The notes under the pieces are model-generated. The model did no database searches and was not told the DNA's origin. It saw only the letters and a program-made list of their open reading frames with translations. Below are positions 34,658 through 43,700 of a stretch of 54,946 nt of DNA, piece by piece (the first letter of the stretch is position 1; the number at the start of each line of letters is the position of its first letter). The DNA lies in the NCBI RefSeq assembly GCF_013141715.1, contig NZ_WHOA01000186.1:1-54946 (forward strand), read 5' to 3'. The position numbers and the translations under genes are program-made. Origin of the DNA: Paenibacillus phytorum (GTDB lineage: Bacteria; Bacillota; Bacilli; Paenibacillales; NBRC-103111).

Positions 34658-35725
34658 TTATTTCTGCATACCCAAAGCTGTCAACATATCTTTCAATTGC
34701 GTTTCTTGCTGACCTAGGAAAGTTTTGAAATCATCCGCTTTTTTATAGTCAGTTTCCCAGTTGTTCGCTGTCATTTCTTTTTTCCATGTATCGGAATCAA
34801 CCATTTTCTTGATCGTATCTTCCCAGAACTTTTTCGCACCCGCATCCATATTCTTAGGTCCGAAGAAACCGCGCCAGATTAAGAACTCAGCGTCAACACC
34901 TTGTTCTTTCATCGTTGGAACATCTTTCATGCTGCCACCAAGTCGTTGTGGTGATGCCACCGCCAGTATTCTGATCTTGCCAGCTTTCACATACTGATCC
35001 AAGGAAGATGCATCGGTTCCGAGCACATCCGCATTACCGCCGAGCAAAGCTGTTACCGCTTCCCCGCCGCCATCATAGGATACGTATTTCACCTTTTTCG
35101 GGTCGATACCGTATTTAAAGGCAGGAAGAATGGAAACCAGATGATCCATGGAGCCAGGTGCAGAACCGCCAGCAACCGTCAGTTTCGTAGGATCTGCTTT
35201 CAAATCATCCAATAGTGATTTCAAATCTTTATATTTCGAGTTTGCCGCAACCGCAACTGCGCCATAATCCTTCGTCAATTGAGCAAGTGGCGTTGTATCG
35301 GCATAACCATATGGCGTGTTACCTTCTTTTTTCAGATGGTTAATAAGAATCGGTGGTGAGCTCACGAACAATTTGTAATTGTCTTTCACATCTTTCGTGG
35401 CATATTCCGCCATGAAAACGGCGCCGCCTCCACCCGGTTTATTTTCAACCGAAATCGGTTTATCAAGCGCTTTCGTTTCCGACAATACTTTGGCAATCGT
35501 ACGAGCCGTCATATCCCAACCGCCGCCTGCGCCGGATGGTGCGATGATGCTCAGCGCTTTTTCTGGATATTTGGATGCTGCTTGTGCTGGTGCTGTTGTT
35601 TCTTTGGCCTTGTCACTCGTTGCGTCTGTTGGTTTAGCTGCCCCATTACCGCATGCTGCTAAGGAGATTGCTAATAAACTGATCGATGTTACTTTCAAAG
35701 ATGCTGCTAAGACATTTTTTATCAA
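34658..35725 (-). CDS. tctC: Tripartite tricarboxylate transporter substrate-binding lipoprotein (TctC)
   Basis: A 355-residue extracytoplasmic binding protein. The signal peptide ends in the lipobox LAAC (SLLAISLAACGNG), so it is a lipoprotein in this Gram-positive. The TctC core is clear: YPEKALSIIAPSGAGGGWDM (carboxylate-binding loop), VENKPGGGGAVFMAEYA and LTVAGGSAPGS. I start it at TTG 35725, six bases after GGAGGGG; a TTG at 35740 lies inside that ribosome site. It supplies TctBA and faces a CitA/CitB-type two-component system transcribed the other way. Citrate, malate or a related acid is the likely ligand. Confidence 0.93.
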   Translation of the reverse strand: MIKNVLAASLKVTSISLLAISLAACGNGAAKPTDATSDKAKETTAPAQAASKYPEKALSIIAPSGAGGGWDMTARTIAKVLSETKALDKPISVENKPGGGGAVFMAEYATKDVKDNYKLFVSSPPILINHLKKEGNTPYGYADTTPLAQLTKDYGAVAVAANSKYKDLKSLLDDLKADPTKLTVAGGSAPGSMDHLVSILPAFKYGIDPKKVKYVSYDGGGEAVTALLGGNADVLGTDASSLDQYVKAGKIRILAVASPQRLGGSMKDVPTMKEQGVDAEFLIWRGFFGPKNMDAGAKKFWEDTIKKMVDSDTWKKEMTANNWETDYKKADDFKTFLGQQETQLKDMLTALGMQK

Positions 35726-35771
35726 ATGAAACCCCTCCAACTTTTTGGTGTTATGCGTGAATCCGCTTTCT

Positions 35772-35785
35772 TTGAAGCGCTTTCA
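35772..35785. promoter_or_regulatory. cre-like CcpA site in the tctC / kinase intergenic region
   Basis: TTGAAGCGCTTTCA fits the cre consensus TGNAANCGNWNNCA with one mismatch (second base). A weaker relative, TGAGAGCGCTTTAT (35899-35912), overlaps a probable promoter of the kinase gene (TACAAT at 35915-35920). Together they suggest catabolite repression of the transporter and its sensor. Confidence 0.45.
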
Positions 35786-35950
35786 GAATATCACCTGAAT
35801 AGAAAATTGAATAGTTTAACAAGATTAATTATAATAACGTCGTTTTGGGCATTTTGTTCATATTGTTCACGGCAGCTCCAACGCGTTTTCCCTCAAAATG
35901 AGAGCGCTTTATGATACAATACTAGCAAAAACGGGGGGCTTTAACTCGGA

Positions 35951-37582
35951 ATGAGGCTGCAAACCAAGCTGATCTTGATTATTTGTTCACTGCTTGTCTT
36001 CATCATCCTAAGTCTAGGCGGCATATTCTATTACTTGATGACCTCCGCCCTTGAGGAACAAATTGGTACACGCGCCTTGAAGGTAGCCGAAACAGTGGCA
36101 AGTATGCCTGAAATAAGGCATGCCTTTCAATTAAATGACCCCTCAGCCGTCATTCAACCCATTGCGGAGACGGTACGTGAGAAAATAGATGCGGAATACA
36201 TCGTTGTTGGGAACCGCGAAGGTATCCGTTATTCGCATCCTCTGCCTGACCGAATAGGCAAAGAAATGGTCGGTGGAGACAACGGTCCCGTTCTCGAGGG
36301 GCAATCCATTATTTCCAAGGCAATTGGATCTCTCGGTCCCTCACTCCGCGGCAAAGCTCCGGTATTTGGCGACAATGGCCAAGTGATCGGTATCGTATCC
36401 GTTGGCTTCCTGACAGAGGACATTGCACTGATTACTACAGCGTATCAAACACGAATCGAGATGATCTCTTTGATCGTTCTCATCATTGGACTTGTTGGTT
36501 CTGTCCTCATCGCCCATAACGTCCGTCGTTCCATCCATGGCTTGGAGCCCAAGGAAATCGGCGCATTATATACCGAAAAGAAGGCAATTCTAGAGTCCAT
36601 TCGCGAAGGTATCATTGCGGTTAATCGTGAGGGTATTATAACGATGGCAAACCGCTATGCGCTTCAGCTGCTTCAGCTGCCTGTCACGGCAAAGATTACT
36701 GGAAGACAAATTGAAGACGTTATATCGAATACGAGATTGTATGAAGTCGTTCGTTCGGGTAAAGCCGAATTTGACCATGAAATGCTCATTGGCGACCATG
36801 AGGTGATTGTGAATCGGGTACCGATTATTGAGCGTAAATTAGGCGTGACCGGTGCAGTTTCAAGCTTTCGCAGCAAATCAGAGCTGTATCGATTGGCCGA
36901 AGAACTGTCTCAGGTCAAACGCTTTGCAGAGGCACTTCGCGCACAAACGCATGAATTTTCGAACAAGCTGTATGTCATCTCTGGGCTTATCCAACTCGAA
37001 TCCTATCAAGAAGCTGTTGAACTTATCTCCCGGGAGGCCGATGTGCATCAGAATTGGGTACAGTTCATTATGCAAGAAATCCCAGATCCCATGATTGGCG
37101 GGCTGCTCATTGGCAAATTTAATCATGCTCAGGAATTAAAGATAACCTTCGAAATTGATCACGAAAGCTCATTCAGCGACATCCCAGCTCAGATTGATCG
37201 AAATATGCTCGTCACCATCATCGGTAACCTAGTTGACAATGCCATGGAAGCAGTGCTTGCTGGTGGCGACCAGACGGAGCCGTATGTGAAATTATTTCTA
37301 ACCGACCTTGGTGAGGATCTTATTATCGAATGCGAGGATCGAGGCGGTGGAATTCCTGAGGAAACGAGTATGGCCGTATTTGAAAAAGGCTTTTCGACCA
37401 AAGAAGGGGAACACCGCGGCATTGGACTCGCTTTGGTCCAGCATGCCGTCGGAAAGTTGAGTGGGTATATTACATTTCATCAAAACCCCGCAGGCGGTAC
37501 AATTTTCACCGTTGCGATTCCCAAGATCCCTGATCTCAAAGAAAGGAGTCTGCCCCATGGAACACCAGAATCAAACCGTTGA
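35951..37582 (+). CDS. CitA/DcuS-type sensor histidine kinase
   Basis: A 543-residue membrane kinase. Helix 1 is residues 6-28, an extracytoplasmic PAS-like (CitA/DcuS) sensor of about 140 residues follows, and helix 2 is near 170-190. Then come a cytoplasmic PAS domain (about 210-310), the phospho-acceptor LRAQTHEFSNKLYVISGLIQL and a HATPase with GNLVDNAMEA, DRGGGIP and HRGIGLALV. The GG-rich ribosome site GGGGGG is 11 bases from the ATG. It overlaps the response regulator by 26 bases. This family senses citrate, malate or fumarate outside the cell and induces the matching transporter, here probably tctCBA. Confidence 0.93.
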   Translation: MRLQTKLILIICSLLVFIILSLGGIFYYLMTSALEEQIGTRALKVAETVASMPEIRHAFQLNDPSAVIQPIAETVREKIDAEYIVVGNREGIRYSHPLPDRIGKEMVGGDNGPVLEGQSIISKAIGSLGPSLRGKAPVFGDNGQVIGIVSVGFLTEDIALITTAYQTRIEMISLIVLIIGLVGSVLIAHNVRRSIHGLEPKEIGALYTEKKAILESIREGIIAVNREGIITMANRYALQLLQLPVTAKITGRQIEDVISNTRLYEVVRSGKAEFDHEMLIGDHEVIVNRVPIIERKLGVTGAVSSFRSKSELYRLAEELSQVKRFAEALRAQTHEFSNKLYVISGLIQLESYQEAVELISREADVHQNWVQFIMQEIPDPMIGGLLIGKFNHAQELKITFEIDHESSFSDIPAQIDRNMLVTIIGNLVDNAMEAVLAGGDQTEPYVKLFLTDLGEDLIIECEDRGGGIPEETSMAVFEKGFSTKEGEHRGIGLALVQHAVGKLSGYITFHQNPAGGTIFTVAIPKIPDLKERSLPHGTPESNR

Positions 37583-38270
37583 AGTATTAATTGTTGAAGA
37601 TGATGTGAAAATAGCCGAGATTAACAGACGATTCATAGAAAAAGTAGATGGATTCCACGTTGTCGGTATCGCCACGGATCTGGGTCAAGCCAAGGAACAG
37701 TTGGAAATTCTGACTCCGAACCTCGTCCTACTCGATGTCTATTTACCGGGCGCAAACGGCTTAGAGATGCTTTCCTTTATTCGGCAGCATTACCGGGAAA
37801 CAGACGTCATTATGATCACGGCTGCCAAAGAAATAGACGCCATTCGTGACGCTATACGGAGCGGTGCGTTTGATTATATCATCAAACCGCTCGTCTTTAA
37901 TCGGCTTCAAGAAACGCTATTGCGCTATCTGAATTTCCATCGTGAACTGAGTCGGATGAACCAAAGCGGTATGATCAATCAGAGCGATGTTGATCGCCTC
38001 ATGTCTGGAACTTCCAAGAAAGAATCCAACTTGGACACCACGTTCCTGCCCAAAGGGATTGACAAGCTCACATTGGTAAAAATCGTACAAGCGATTTCGA
38101 GCGCATCCGGCGGCTTGACCGCTGATCAAATCGCCAAAGAAATCGGTGTCAGCCGCTCCACCGGCCGTCGCTACCTCGAGCACTTAGTCAGCTCGGGCGA
38201 TTTATACGCCGACCTGTCTTACGGTGTGGTCGGCCGGCCGGAGCGGGTGTACCGGAGGAAAAAAGCTTGA
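37557..38270 (+). CDS. CitB/DcuR-type response regulator
   Basis: A 237-residue regulator: receiver with VLIVEDDVKIAEINRRF (acidic pair), phospho-acceptor Asp in LVLLDVYLPGANG, Thr in VIMITAAKE and Lys in YIIKPLVF; then a linker and a C-terminal winged-helix region (LTADQIAKEIGVSRSTGRRYLEHL). I start it at ATG 37557, which AAGGAG precedes; the frame is open further up but only inside the kinase gene. It is the partner of the overlapping kinase and probably activates the divergent tctCBA operon. Confidence 0.93.
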   Translation: MEHQNQTVEVLIVEDDVKIAEINRRFIEKVDGFHVVGIATDLGQAKEQLEILTPNLVLLDVYLPGANGLEMLSFIRQHYRETDVIMITAAKEIDAIRDAIRSGAFDYIIKPLVFNRLQETLLRYLNFHRELSRMNQSGMINQSDVDRLMSGTSKKESNLDTTFLPKGIDKLTLVKIVQAISSASGGLTADQIAKEIGVSRSTGRRYLEHLVSSGDLYADLSYGVVGRPERVYRRKKA

Positions 38271-38634
38271 TGGTAGGTACTGTGCTTATTAGACCGTTGC
38301 TGTAACGCTGAAAACTAGCTTTACAGCTTAGATTTGCGATGCTTCGTGACAGACCCGCGTGTCCGGGCAGAATAAGCGCGGAAAACGCGCTTATTCGGAC
38401 GCCCCCGAACAAATAAGCTGGGAAAACGACTAGATCGCGGCTGTACGATGAAAGCCAGCATAATCATCCATCGTCAATGTAATACCCTCGCATACACCTC
38501 CCATTTGATCTGAAACATCCCTTTTCGGTCCTCTCAGCTCCATTTAGCTACTTTTCAACTTCTGAGAAAACTTTTATTTTGCTCTCTCGCGAAGTATATC
38601 TGTTAAAAGTGTACGATGCGCTTATCCCTTAAAC
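38271..38634. other. Intergenic region with no supported gene
   Basis: About 360 bases between the response regulator and the terminator of the GH78 gene. It holds the strong hairpin listed at 38361-38400 and a partly similar AATAAGCTGGGAAAACG immediately after it. Apart from that I see no start with a ribosome site, no RNA motif and no coding pattern. Confidence 0.6.
38361..38400. repeat. Strong hairpin, REP-like element candidate
   Basis: GAATAAGCGCG (38370-38380) and CGCGCTTATTC (38386-38396) pair perfectly around GAAAA; an outer GTCC/GGAC pair (38361-38364, 38397-38400) extends it. No T-run follows. A partial copy (AATAAGCTGGGAAAACG) is just downstream, which suggests a family of similar repeats. 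Confidence 0.6.
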
Positions 38635-38674
38635 AAAAAAAACTGCCCCTCAAGGTTATGACCTTTTGGGACAG
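38635..38674 (-). terminator. Terminator of the GH78 gene
   Basis: On the minus strand ACTGTCCC pairs with GGGGCAGT, with inner AAGGT/ACCTT pairing, followed by eight T (38635-38642). It starts 13 bases after the gene stop. Confidence 0.85.
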
Positions 38675-38686
38675 TATCTCTCATTC

Positions 38687-41662
38687 TCACACCTCGTGAC
38701 GCTCCACAATCCCGTCCATGCCGTCCGGGATGCGGATCTCCACTTCCACGCTGCGCGGCGCCCAAACCTGCAGCCGCATCACGCGTCCGTCCTCCTCGAG
38801 TCGCCAAGCGACATCGATCCGTCCCTCCTGCGGCAGCGGAACAGTGCCCCTCGCCCACTGCAAATCTGCAGGCTGCGGGGCAACAACGACCTTCCGCCAG
38901 CCTTTGTCGGCAGGAGTAACACCAAGCACATGCGCGCCTAAGAAATAGCCCGGCGCTGCCGACCACGCATGACAGTGACTGCGCGTAAGCATGTCAGGGT
39001 TCGCTCTATTTTCCGCGAAATTCGGGTACATTTCCCAGCAGGTCGTGGCGTCATATTCAATCATTTGCCCAAAATGCTGTCTCATATCTGTGATCATACG
39101 ATCAATCCCAGTGCGGCCCATTTTCGCGAGAGCCTCATAATAAAAGAAGGACATAAACGGACTGCCGATTTGAACAAAATCTGTCGGCGGAGCAAACAAA
39201 TATGTCTTCATCTGCTCTGCGCGTTCACCCTCAGCGACACCACACAAGTAGGCAATAACCTGCGTCTGCATACTGAAAACAGTCGAAGCACGGCCATTCG
39301 CATGGATACAATCCAAATATGCACTGCGTTCCTCACTCCATAAATGCTTGTTAATAGCTTGACTCAGACGAAGTGCTTTCCCCTCATATTCAGCTGCTTC
39401 TCCCACATCGCCAACGGCTTTCGCCAACTCTGCCGCGCTTCGCAGCGTTTTGACCAGAATCATATTCTGGTGGGTGACCACCCCATTATTCGGCTGATCA
39501 ATTGGTGCCCAGTCCAGCAAGTTCCAGCCTTTTATGAACAACAATCCACGATCATCCAATTTTTGTTCATAATGTTCAAGGGTAAAACGAATATGCGGCC
39601 ATAAATCTCTCGCAAAAACCTCATCCCCTGTATGCTCGTAATATTCACAGCTGGCCAGCGCCCAAAAAAACGTCCAGTTCGGAATAACGCTGCTCCAAGC
39701 ACTAGGAACCTGATCCACGTATAAAGGTGTTTGTGTTCTGGAACCAGGCACTAACCGCAAACAACGCTCGACAATCTCCGTAGCTCCGAACACGTAATAA
39801 TTGACTAATGCCTCGTTACGGCTGTCCCCAACCCAGAAAACCTGTTCATAGGCCGGACAATCAACGAACGTATCTTCCATACAAAGTCGAGTTGTGTGCT
39901 TACTAATCTGCCATATATCGTTCAAAAGCGCATCAGAACTCTGGAACTTGCCTATCTCGGCTATGGGATAATTACTTTGCTGCACCTGTACGCCATACAT
40001 TTTGACTGCTCTTGCCGCATTCCTTACCGTAACCATCAAATATCGGAATCCTCTCCGCACATAAGAGGTATACGATTGACGTCCTTCCGAACACGTGTAT
40101 CTCAGCGTATTGTCTAAATCGAACGTGTCTTGACGCCAACCGTCGCGCATATATTCATAGCCATAGAAATCAAGTATGGTTCCTTCAGCAGCATCTACTT
40201 CAAATTGTATAAATCCCGATAACTCACGGCCAAAATCAAGGATAAATTCCGTATCTGAACCCTCATATCTCGGCAATATTGCTGGATTCACACTTGGGAT
40301 AACTGCCTGCTGCAAAGGGTACGGCACAGCTTGCGCCAGCGCTTCTTTTTTCCAGACACTGAGTGCAAAGATAGAATCCCTGCTCACCAATTCCAGTGGG
40401 AAAGGGCGAATCCTATCCGTATAGCGACTCAGGTCCTTAGCAGTAGAAAGACTCCGAATCTCTACATACGTGTTAAAAGCGGGATAGGCTTCTGCTTCCA
40501 ATTCATCCCCTCGATCATCCCCCGCTGAAGAAGAGCCATAGCCTTCATAAGGGTGCAAAGAATCACTGCTTTCCTGGTGATCAATGCATTCAAAAGATGC
40601 AAAAGGACCAATTGAAATAAATGGTGAAGTATCGATGCCTGCTTCCCCTAAAGGAGAAACGACCTCAAAATAAGCATCGCAATCAATGCCCAACTGCAGC
40701 GTTCGGCCATGATCAACGCCAGTCGTCTCCAACAAGATGAGATTGTCTCCTGCCTTCAGTTCTATCTCGGCATACCTTTCCGGCAATACCCCCGTATAAC
40801 GCTCCGGTTCCAGCCACTCTCCATTCACGCTGCATCCCTTCACAGTGCTCGGCTGTACGATTCCTAACACAGCTTTTGCTGCCTTCTCGGTTCTCACTAC
40901 CGTTGCCATATACCCAGCAAAACCCACTGGATTCGCATGATTCACACTCTCTGGCACCATTTGATTACGGACATCAATCGAAGCAGTCCATGCAACGGGC
41001 TTTACCTGGTGGAGGGATTCAATCCGAACAGGCCACACGAGTTCCTCAGTAAGGAATGGAATATCTCTCGGCACAAGACTGCTCCAAGGCTCTATACCAA
41101 CAGCTCCAATGATTGTGGCTTGACCCCATGCAGAATCATCGTAATCTGGCAAATACCAATCCATTGACCAAGCGCTCGCATCCATCCGCTCAGCATAGCC
41201 TTGCTGACATGACATCCGCCCAGAGCGGCTATCATACCCAAGATGCAGCGAGGTTTTCCAGCTTTCATCCGTCACCAGCTCTACGACAGAATGACCCTCA
41301 TGCTCACACTCCACTTGCACAAACAAACCGCCGCGTCCGCGCAAATAGTAGAAATTGGACACACCGAAATGGAGCACCATGACCCCAATCACATTAGGTC
41401 GTCCTTTGTGCAGCAAGTGTCCAATTTCGTATGTATCATAGGACTGCTCGAATGGCCATGAGCGAACAGGACCTCGTCCCACTTTGGTTCCATTCACATA
41501 TAAAGCGTATCGCGAATCTGCCGTTATGGATATTTTTGCTGCTCCCCAGCCTTCAGAACCCACATCGAATGTCTTTCTGAAACACCGCCACTCATTTCGT
41601 GGACTTACCTCACCATTACCCCAAACCCATTGTGCTTGCCAGTCGATTTCTAATTGTCTCAT
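38687..41662 (-). CDS. Glycoside hydrolase family 78-like (alpha-L-rhamnosidase)
   Basis: A 991-residue enzyme with no signal peptide, so cytoplasmic. N-terminal beta domains (1-420, including WRCFRKTFDV and ADSRYALYVNGTKVGRGP) precede an alpha/alpha-toroid. GH78 catalytic motifs are present: EDTFVDCPAYEQVFWVGDSR, matching the DCPxxE...GD stretch with the acidic catalytic residues, and YDATTCWEMYPN, whose Glu matches the general base. A C-terminal beta domain closes the chain. It should release terminal alpha-L-rhamnose from imported oligosaccharides. The start is ATG 41662, nine bases after GGAGG; a GTG at 41677 is part of that site. Divergent from an AraC regulator, its probable controller. 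Confidence 0.92.
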   Translation of the reverse strand: MRQLEIDWQAQWVWGNGEVSPRNEWRCFRKTFDVGSEGWGAAKISITADSRYALYVNGTKVGRGPVRSWPFEQSYDTYEIGHLLHKGRPNVIGVMVLHFGVSNFYYLRGRGGLFVQVECEHEGHSVVELVTDESWKTSLHLGYDSRSGRMSCQQGYAERMDASAWSMDWYLPDYDDSAWGQATIIGAVGIEPWSSLVPRDIPFLTEELVWPVRIESLHQVKPVAWTASIDVRNQMVPESVNHANPVGFAGYMATVVRTEKAAKAVLGIVQPSTVKGCSVNGEWLEPERYTGVLPERYAEIELKAGDNLILLETTGVDHGRTLQLGIDCDAYFEVVSPLGEAGIDTSPFISIGPFASFECIDHQESSDSLHPYEGYGSSSAGDDRGDELEAEAYPAFNTYVEIRSLSTAKDLSRYTDRIRPFPLELVSRDSIFALSVWKKEALAQAVPYPLQQAVIPSVNPAILPRYEGSDTEFILDFGRELSGFIQFEVDAAEGTILDFYGYEYMRDGWRQDTFDLDNTLRYTCSEGRQSYTSYVRRGFRYLMVTVRNAARAVKMYGVQVQQSNYPIAEIGKFQSSDALLNDIWQISKHTTRLCMEDTFVDCPAYEQVFWVGDSRNEALVNYYVFGATEIVERCLRLVPGSRTQTPLYVDQVPSAWSSVIPNWTFFWALASCEYYEHTGDEVFARDLWPHIRFTLEHYEQKLDDRGLLFIKGWNLLDWAPIDQPNNGVVTHQNMILVKTLRSAAELAKAVGDVGEAAEYEGKALRLSQAINKHLWSEERSAYLDCIHANGRASTVFSMQTQVIAYLCGVAEGERAEQMKTYLFAPPTDFVQIGSPFMSFFYYEALAKMGRTGIDRMITDMRQHFGQMIEYDATTCWEMYPNFAENRANPDMLTRSHCHAWSAAPGYFLGAHVLGVTPADKGWRKVVVAPQPADLQWARGTVPLPQEGRIDVAWRLEEDGRVMRLQVWAPRSVEVEIRIPDGMDGIVERHEV

Positions 41663-41683
41663 TTCAGCTGCCTCCACCTAAAA

Positions 41684-41773
41684 TAATGATTGTTACTTCG
41701 ATGCCTTTATTTTATGATGAGAGCGTACTCATTTTTAGGGTTAATTCCGACAATCATTAGGGTCTTAATTGAC
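41684..41773. promoter_or_regulatory. Inverted 10-bp half-sites and direct repeats in the GH78 / araC intergenic region
   Basis: TAATGATTGT (41684-41693) and ACAATCATTA (41750-41759) are exact inverted copies, 56 bases apart, at the two ends of the 130-base divergent intergenic region. Direct repeats TAGGGTTAATTCCGAC (41736-41751) and TAGGGTCTTAATTGAC (41758-41773) overlap the second copy. Position and spacing suit an AraC-type regulator acting on both promoters. Confidence 0.5.
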
Positions 41774-41792
41774 ATAACAGGAGTAAAACGAA

Positions 41793-42671
41793 ATGACCAT
41801 TAAACGAAGCATTATCGAAACACCCGGCGATCAATTTTTCCTTCCGGAACTTCCGCTTTACGTCAACCGCGTTCACGAATCATTTGAAATGCTGCAGCAT
41901 ACGCACGATTTTATTGAAATTAGCTATGTAGCTGAGGGCAGCGGTGCACATTACATTGACAATACCTCATTACCTGTTTCTAAAGGTGATCTCTTCTTCA
42001 TACCGGTTGGTGTCTCCCATGTGTTCCGCCCATCATCAATTGCTCAGAAAAAAAACCTTGTAGTTTACAATTGCATTTTCACCCAGGAATGGTTGAACCA
42101 ATTATTTCACTCGCAATTGAATGGAAGTAAAGAGGAATTCAACGTCCTGTTCACGCAGGCAACCGAACAGTCGACTTGGCTTTCTTTTAAAGAACGCAAT
42201 GGGGAATTCCAGCCTCTTTTTGAACGATTGCATTTCGAATATAACGCCCATCGCAGCGGCTTTATGACGATTTTACAAACTTGTGTGGCACAGCTTCTTG
42301 TTTACATGTATCGCTCCAAAATGGATTTCACACCGGAAGCGTCCAAAGCGAGCCTTCAGGACTTAGATAGTCTACTCGCCCATATTCGCGGGCATTGCAG
42401 CAGCCCAATCTCGCTCACCGAAGCTGCCGCCAGATTGACGATCAGCGAGCGTCAGCTTCATCGCCAGCTTAAAAAGCATACGGGAATGTCCTTCATGGAG
42501 TACGTGCAGCACGCGCGAATTGAAGCCTGTTGTCAGCAATTACGAGCGAACGATCACAAGATCAGCGATGTCGCTGCAAGTGTCGGTTATCAGGATATGA
42601 AATTTTTTAACCAGCTTTTTAAAAAAATGACCGGTGTCACTCCCAGCCAGTACCGACAGCAGAATAAATAA
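41793..42671 (+). CDS. AraC family transcriptional regulator with cupin sensor
   Basis: A 292-residue regulator. The N-terminus (about 20-130) is an AraC-type cupin with HDFIEISYVAEGSGAHYIDN and KGDLFFIPVGVSHVF. The C-terminus (about 190-292) holds the two helix-turn-helix motifs, LTEAAARLTISERQLHRQL and ISDVAASVGYQDMKFFNQLF, ending KKMTGVTPSQYRQ. GGAGT precedes the ATG. It is divergent from the GH78 gene and probably activates it in response to rhamnose or an oligosaccharide; the inverted half-sites between them support this. Confidence 0.93.
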   Translation: MTIKRSIIETPGDQFFLPELPLYVNRVHESFEMLQHTHDFIEISYVAEGSGAHYIDNTSLPVSKGDLFFIPVGVSHVFRPSSIAQKKNLVVYNCIFTQEWLNQLFHSQLNGSKEEFNVLFTQATEQSTWLSFKERNGEFQPLFERLHFEYNAHRSGFMTILQTCVAQLLVYMYRSKMDFTPEASKASLQDLDSLLAHIRGHCSSPISLTEAAARLTISERQLHRQLKKHTGMSFMEYVQHARIEACCQQLRANDHKISDVAASVGYQDMKFFNQLFKKMTGVTPSQYRQQNK

Positions 42672-42676
42672 ACGAA

Positions 42677-42712
42677 AAATGCCTCTCCATCATGAAGATG
42701 TGAGAGGCATTT
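42677..42712. terminator. Bidirectional terminator
   Basis: AAATGCCTCTC (42677-42687) pairs with GAGAGGCATTT (42702-42712), with an inner CATC/GATG pairing and A/T runs on both sides. It separates the converging AraC and esterase genes. Confidence 0.88.
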
Positions 42713-42716
42713 CATT

Positions 42717-43676
42717 TTAAAGGCCCAACATAAATTGCAAGGTTTTATCGCTGAAGCCTGGTAATCCTTCATGACCATAATCCGGGTACAACTCAAACTG
42801 CTTTTTCGACTTGATTTTGTTATAAGCAGCAAACTGCGTGGAAGGCGGGCATACGGTGTCGCTAAGACCAACACCCATCAGCACTTCACCTTGGATGCGA
42901 TTTGCCAGATTCTGAATATCAATATAGCCCAGCTTCGTGAATATTTCATCTTCGCGTTTGTGCTGTGGATCGTGACGGCGGAAGAAGTCCTTCAGTTCCT
43001 GATAGGCATCCTTCGCCAAATCCATTTCCCATACGCGCTTATAATCGCTAAGGAATGGATAAACAGGCGCTAACCTCTTAATGCGAGGCTCCAGTGCAGC
43101 ACAAGCGATCGTCAAGGCGCCTCCTTGAGAGCCACCCATTGCGCCTACACGCTCAGGATCAACCTCTGGCATACTCATCGCAATGCCGGCGAGTTGAGCC
43201 GTATCTAAGAAAATATCCCTGTACAGCAATTGATCAGGATGATCATCTAAACCACGAACGATATGTCCGCGAAGCGTCGTTCCCTTCACGCCCCCCGCAT
43301 CTTCCGATAAACCACCTTGACCTCGGCAATCTAGTGAAAAGAACGAGTAGCCTAGAGCGGCATAAGGTAATTTACTTAACCAATCACCTGAGCTACCGGA
43401 GTAACCATGGAATTCAACGATAGCCGGATGCGGCTTATCTGCGTGTTTAGGACGAACATATTTGGCATAAATACGCGCCCCTTTGACACCTGTAAAATAG
43501 AGATCAAAACATTCAGCGTAAGGCACTTGAAATTCACTCGGACGAAGTTCGATTTGGGGATCGACAGCCTTCATCTCAGCAATTGCCCGCTCCCAATAAG
43601 AATCGAAATCTTCAGGGCGGGGATTACGTCCTTCATAAGTAACTAGCTTCTCTAATGGAAAATCAAATAATGGCAT
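42717..43676 (-). CDS. CE7 acetyl xylan esterase / cephalosporin C deacetylase
   Basis: A 319-residue alpha/beta hydrolase of carbohydrate esterase family 7. It has the CE7 signature set: RGQGG near residue 115, the nucleophile Ser in GGSQGGAL, and the later Asp (LSDTVCPPST) and His (YGHEG). No signal peptide is present, as usual for CE7, which deacetylates imported short xylo- or other oligosaccharides. AGAGGA precedes the ATG. It is 24 bases downstream of the unrecognised toroid-like gene, in one operon under a putative LacI operator. Confidence 0.93.
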   Translation of the reverse strand: MPLFDFPLEKLVTYEGRNPRPEDFDSYWERAIAEMKAVDPQIELRPSEFQVPYAECFDLYFTGVKGARIYAKYVRPKHADKPHPAIVEFHGYSGSSGDWLSKLPYAALGYSFFSLDCRGQGGLSEDAGGVKGTTLRGHIVRGLDDHPDQLLYRDIFLDTAQLAGIAMSMPEVDPERVGAMGGSQGGALTIACAALEPRIKRLAPVYPFLSDYKRVWEMDLAKDAYQELKDFFRRHDPQHKREDEIFTKLGYIDIQNLANRIQGEVLMGVGLSDTVCPPSTQFAAYNKIKSKKQFELYPDYGHEGLPGFSDKTLQFMLGL

Positions 43677-43700
43677 GTCATATCCTCTTTTCTATTATTT

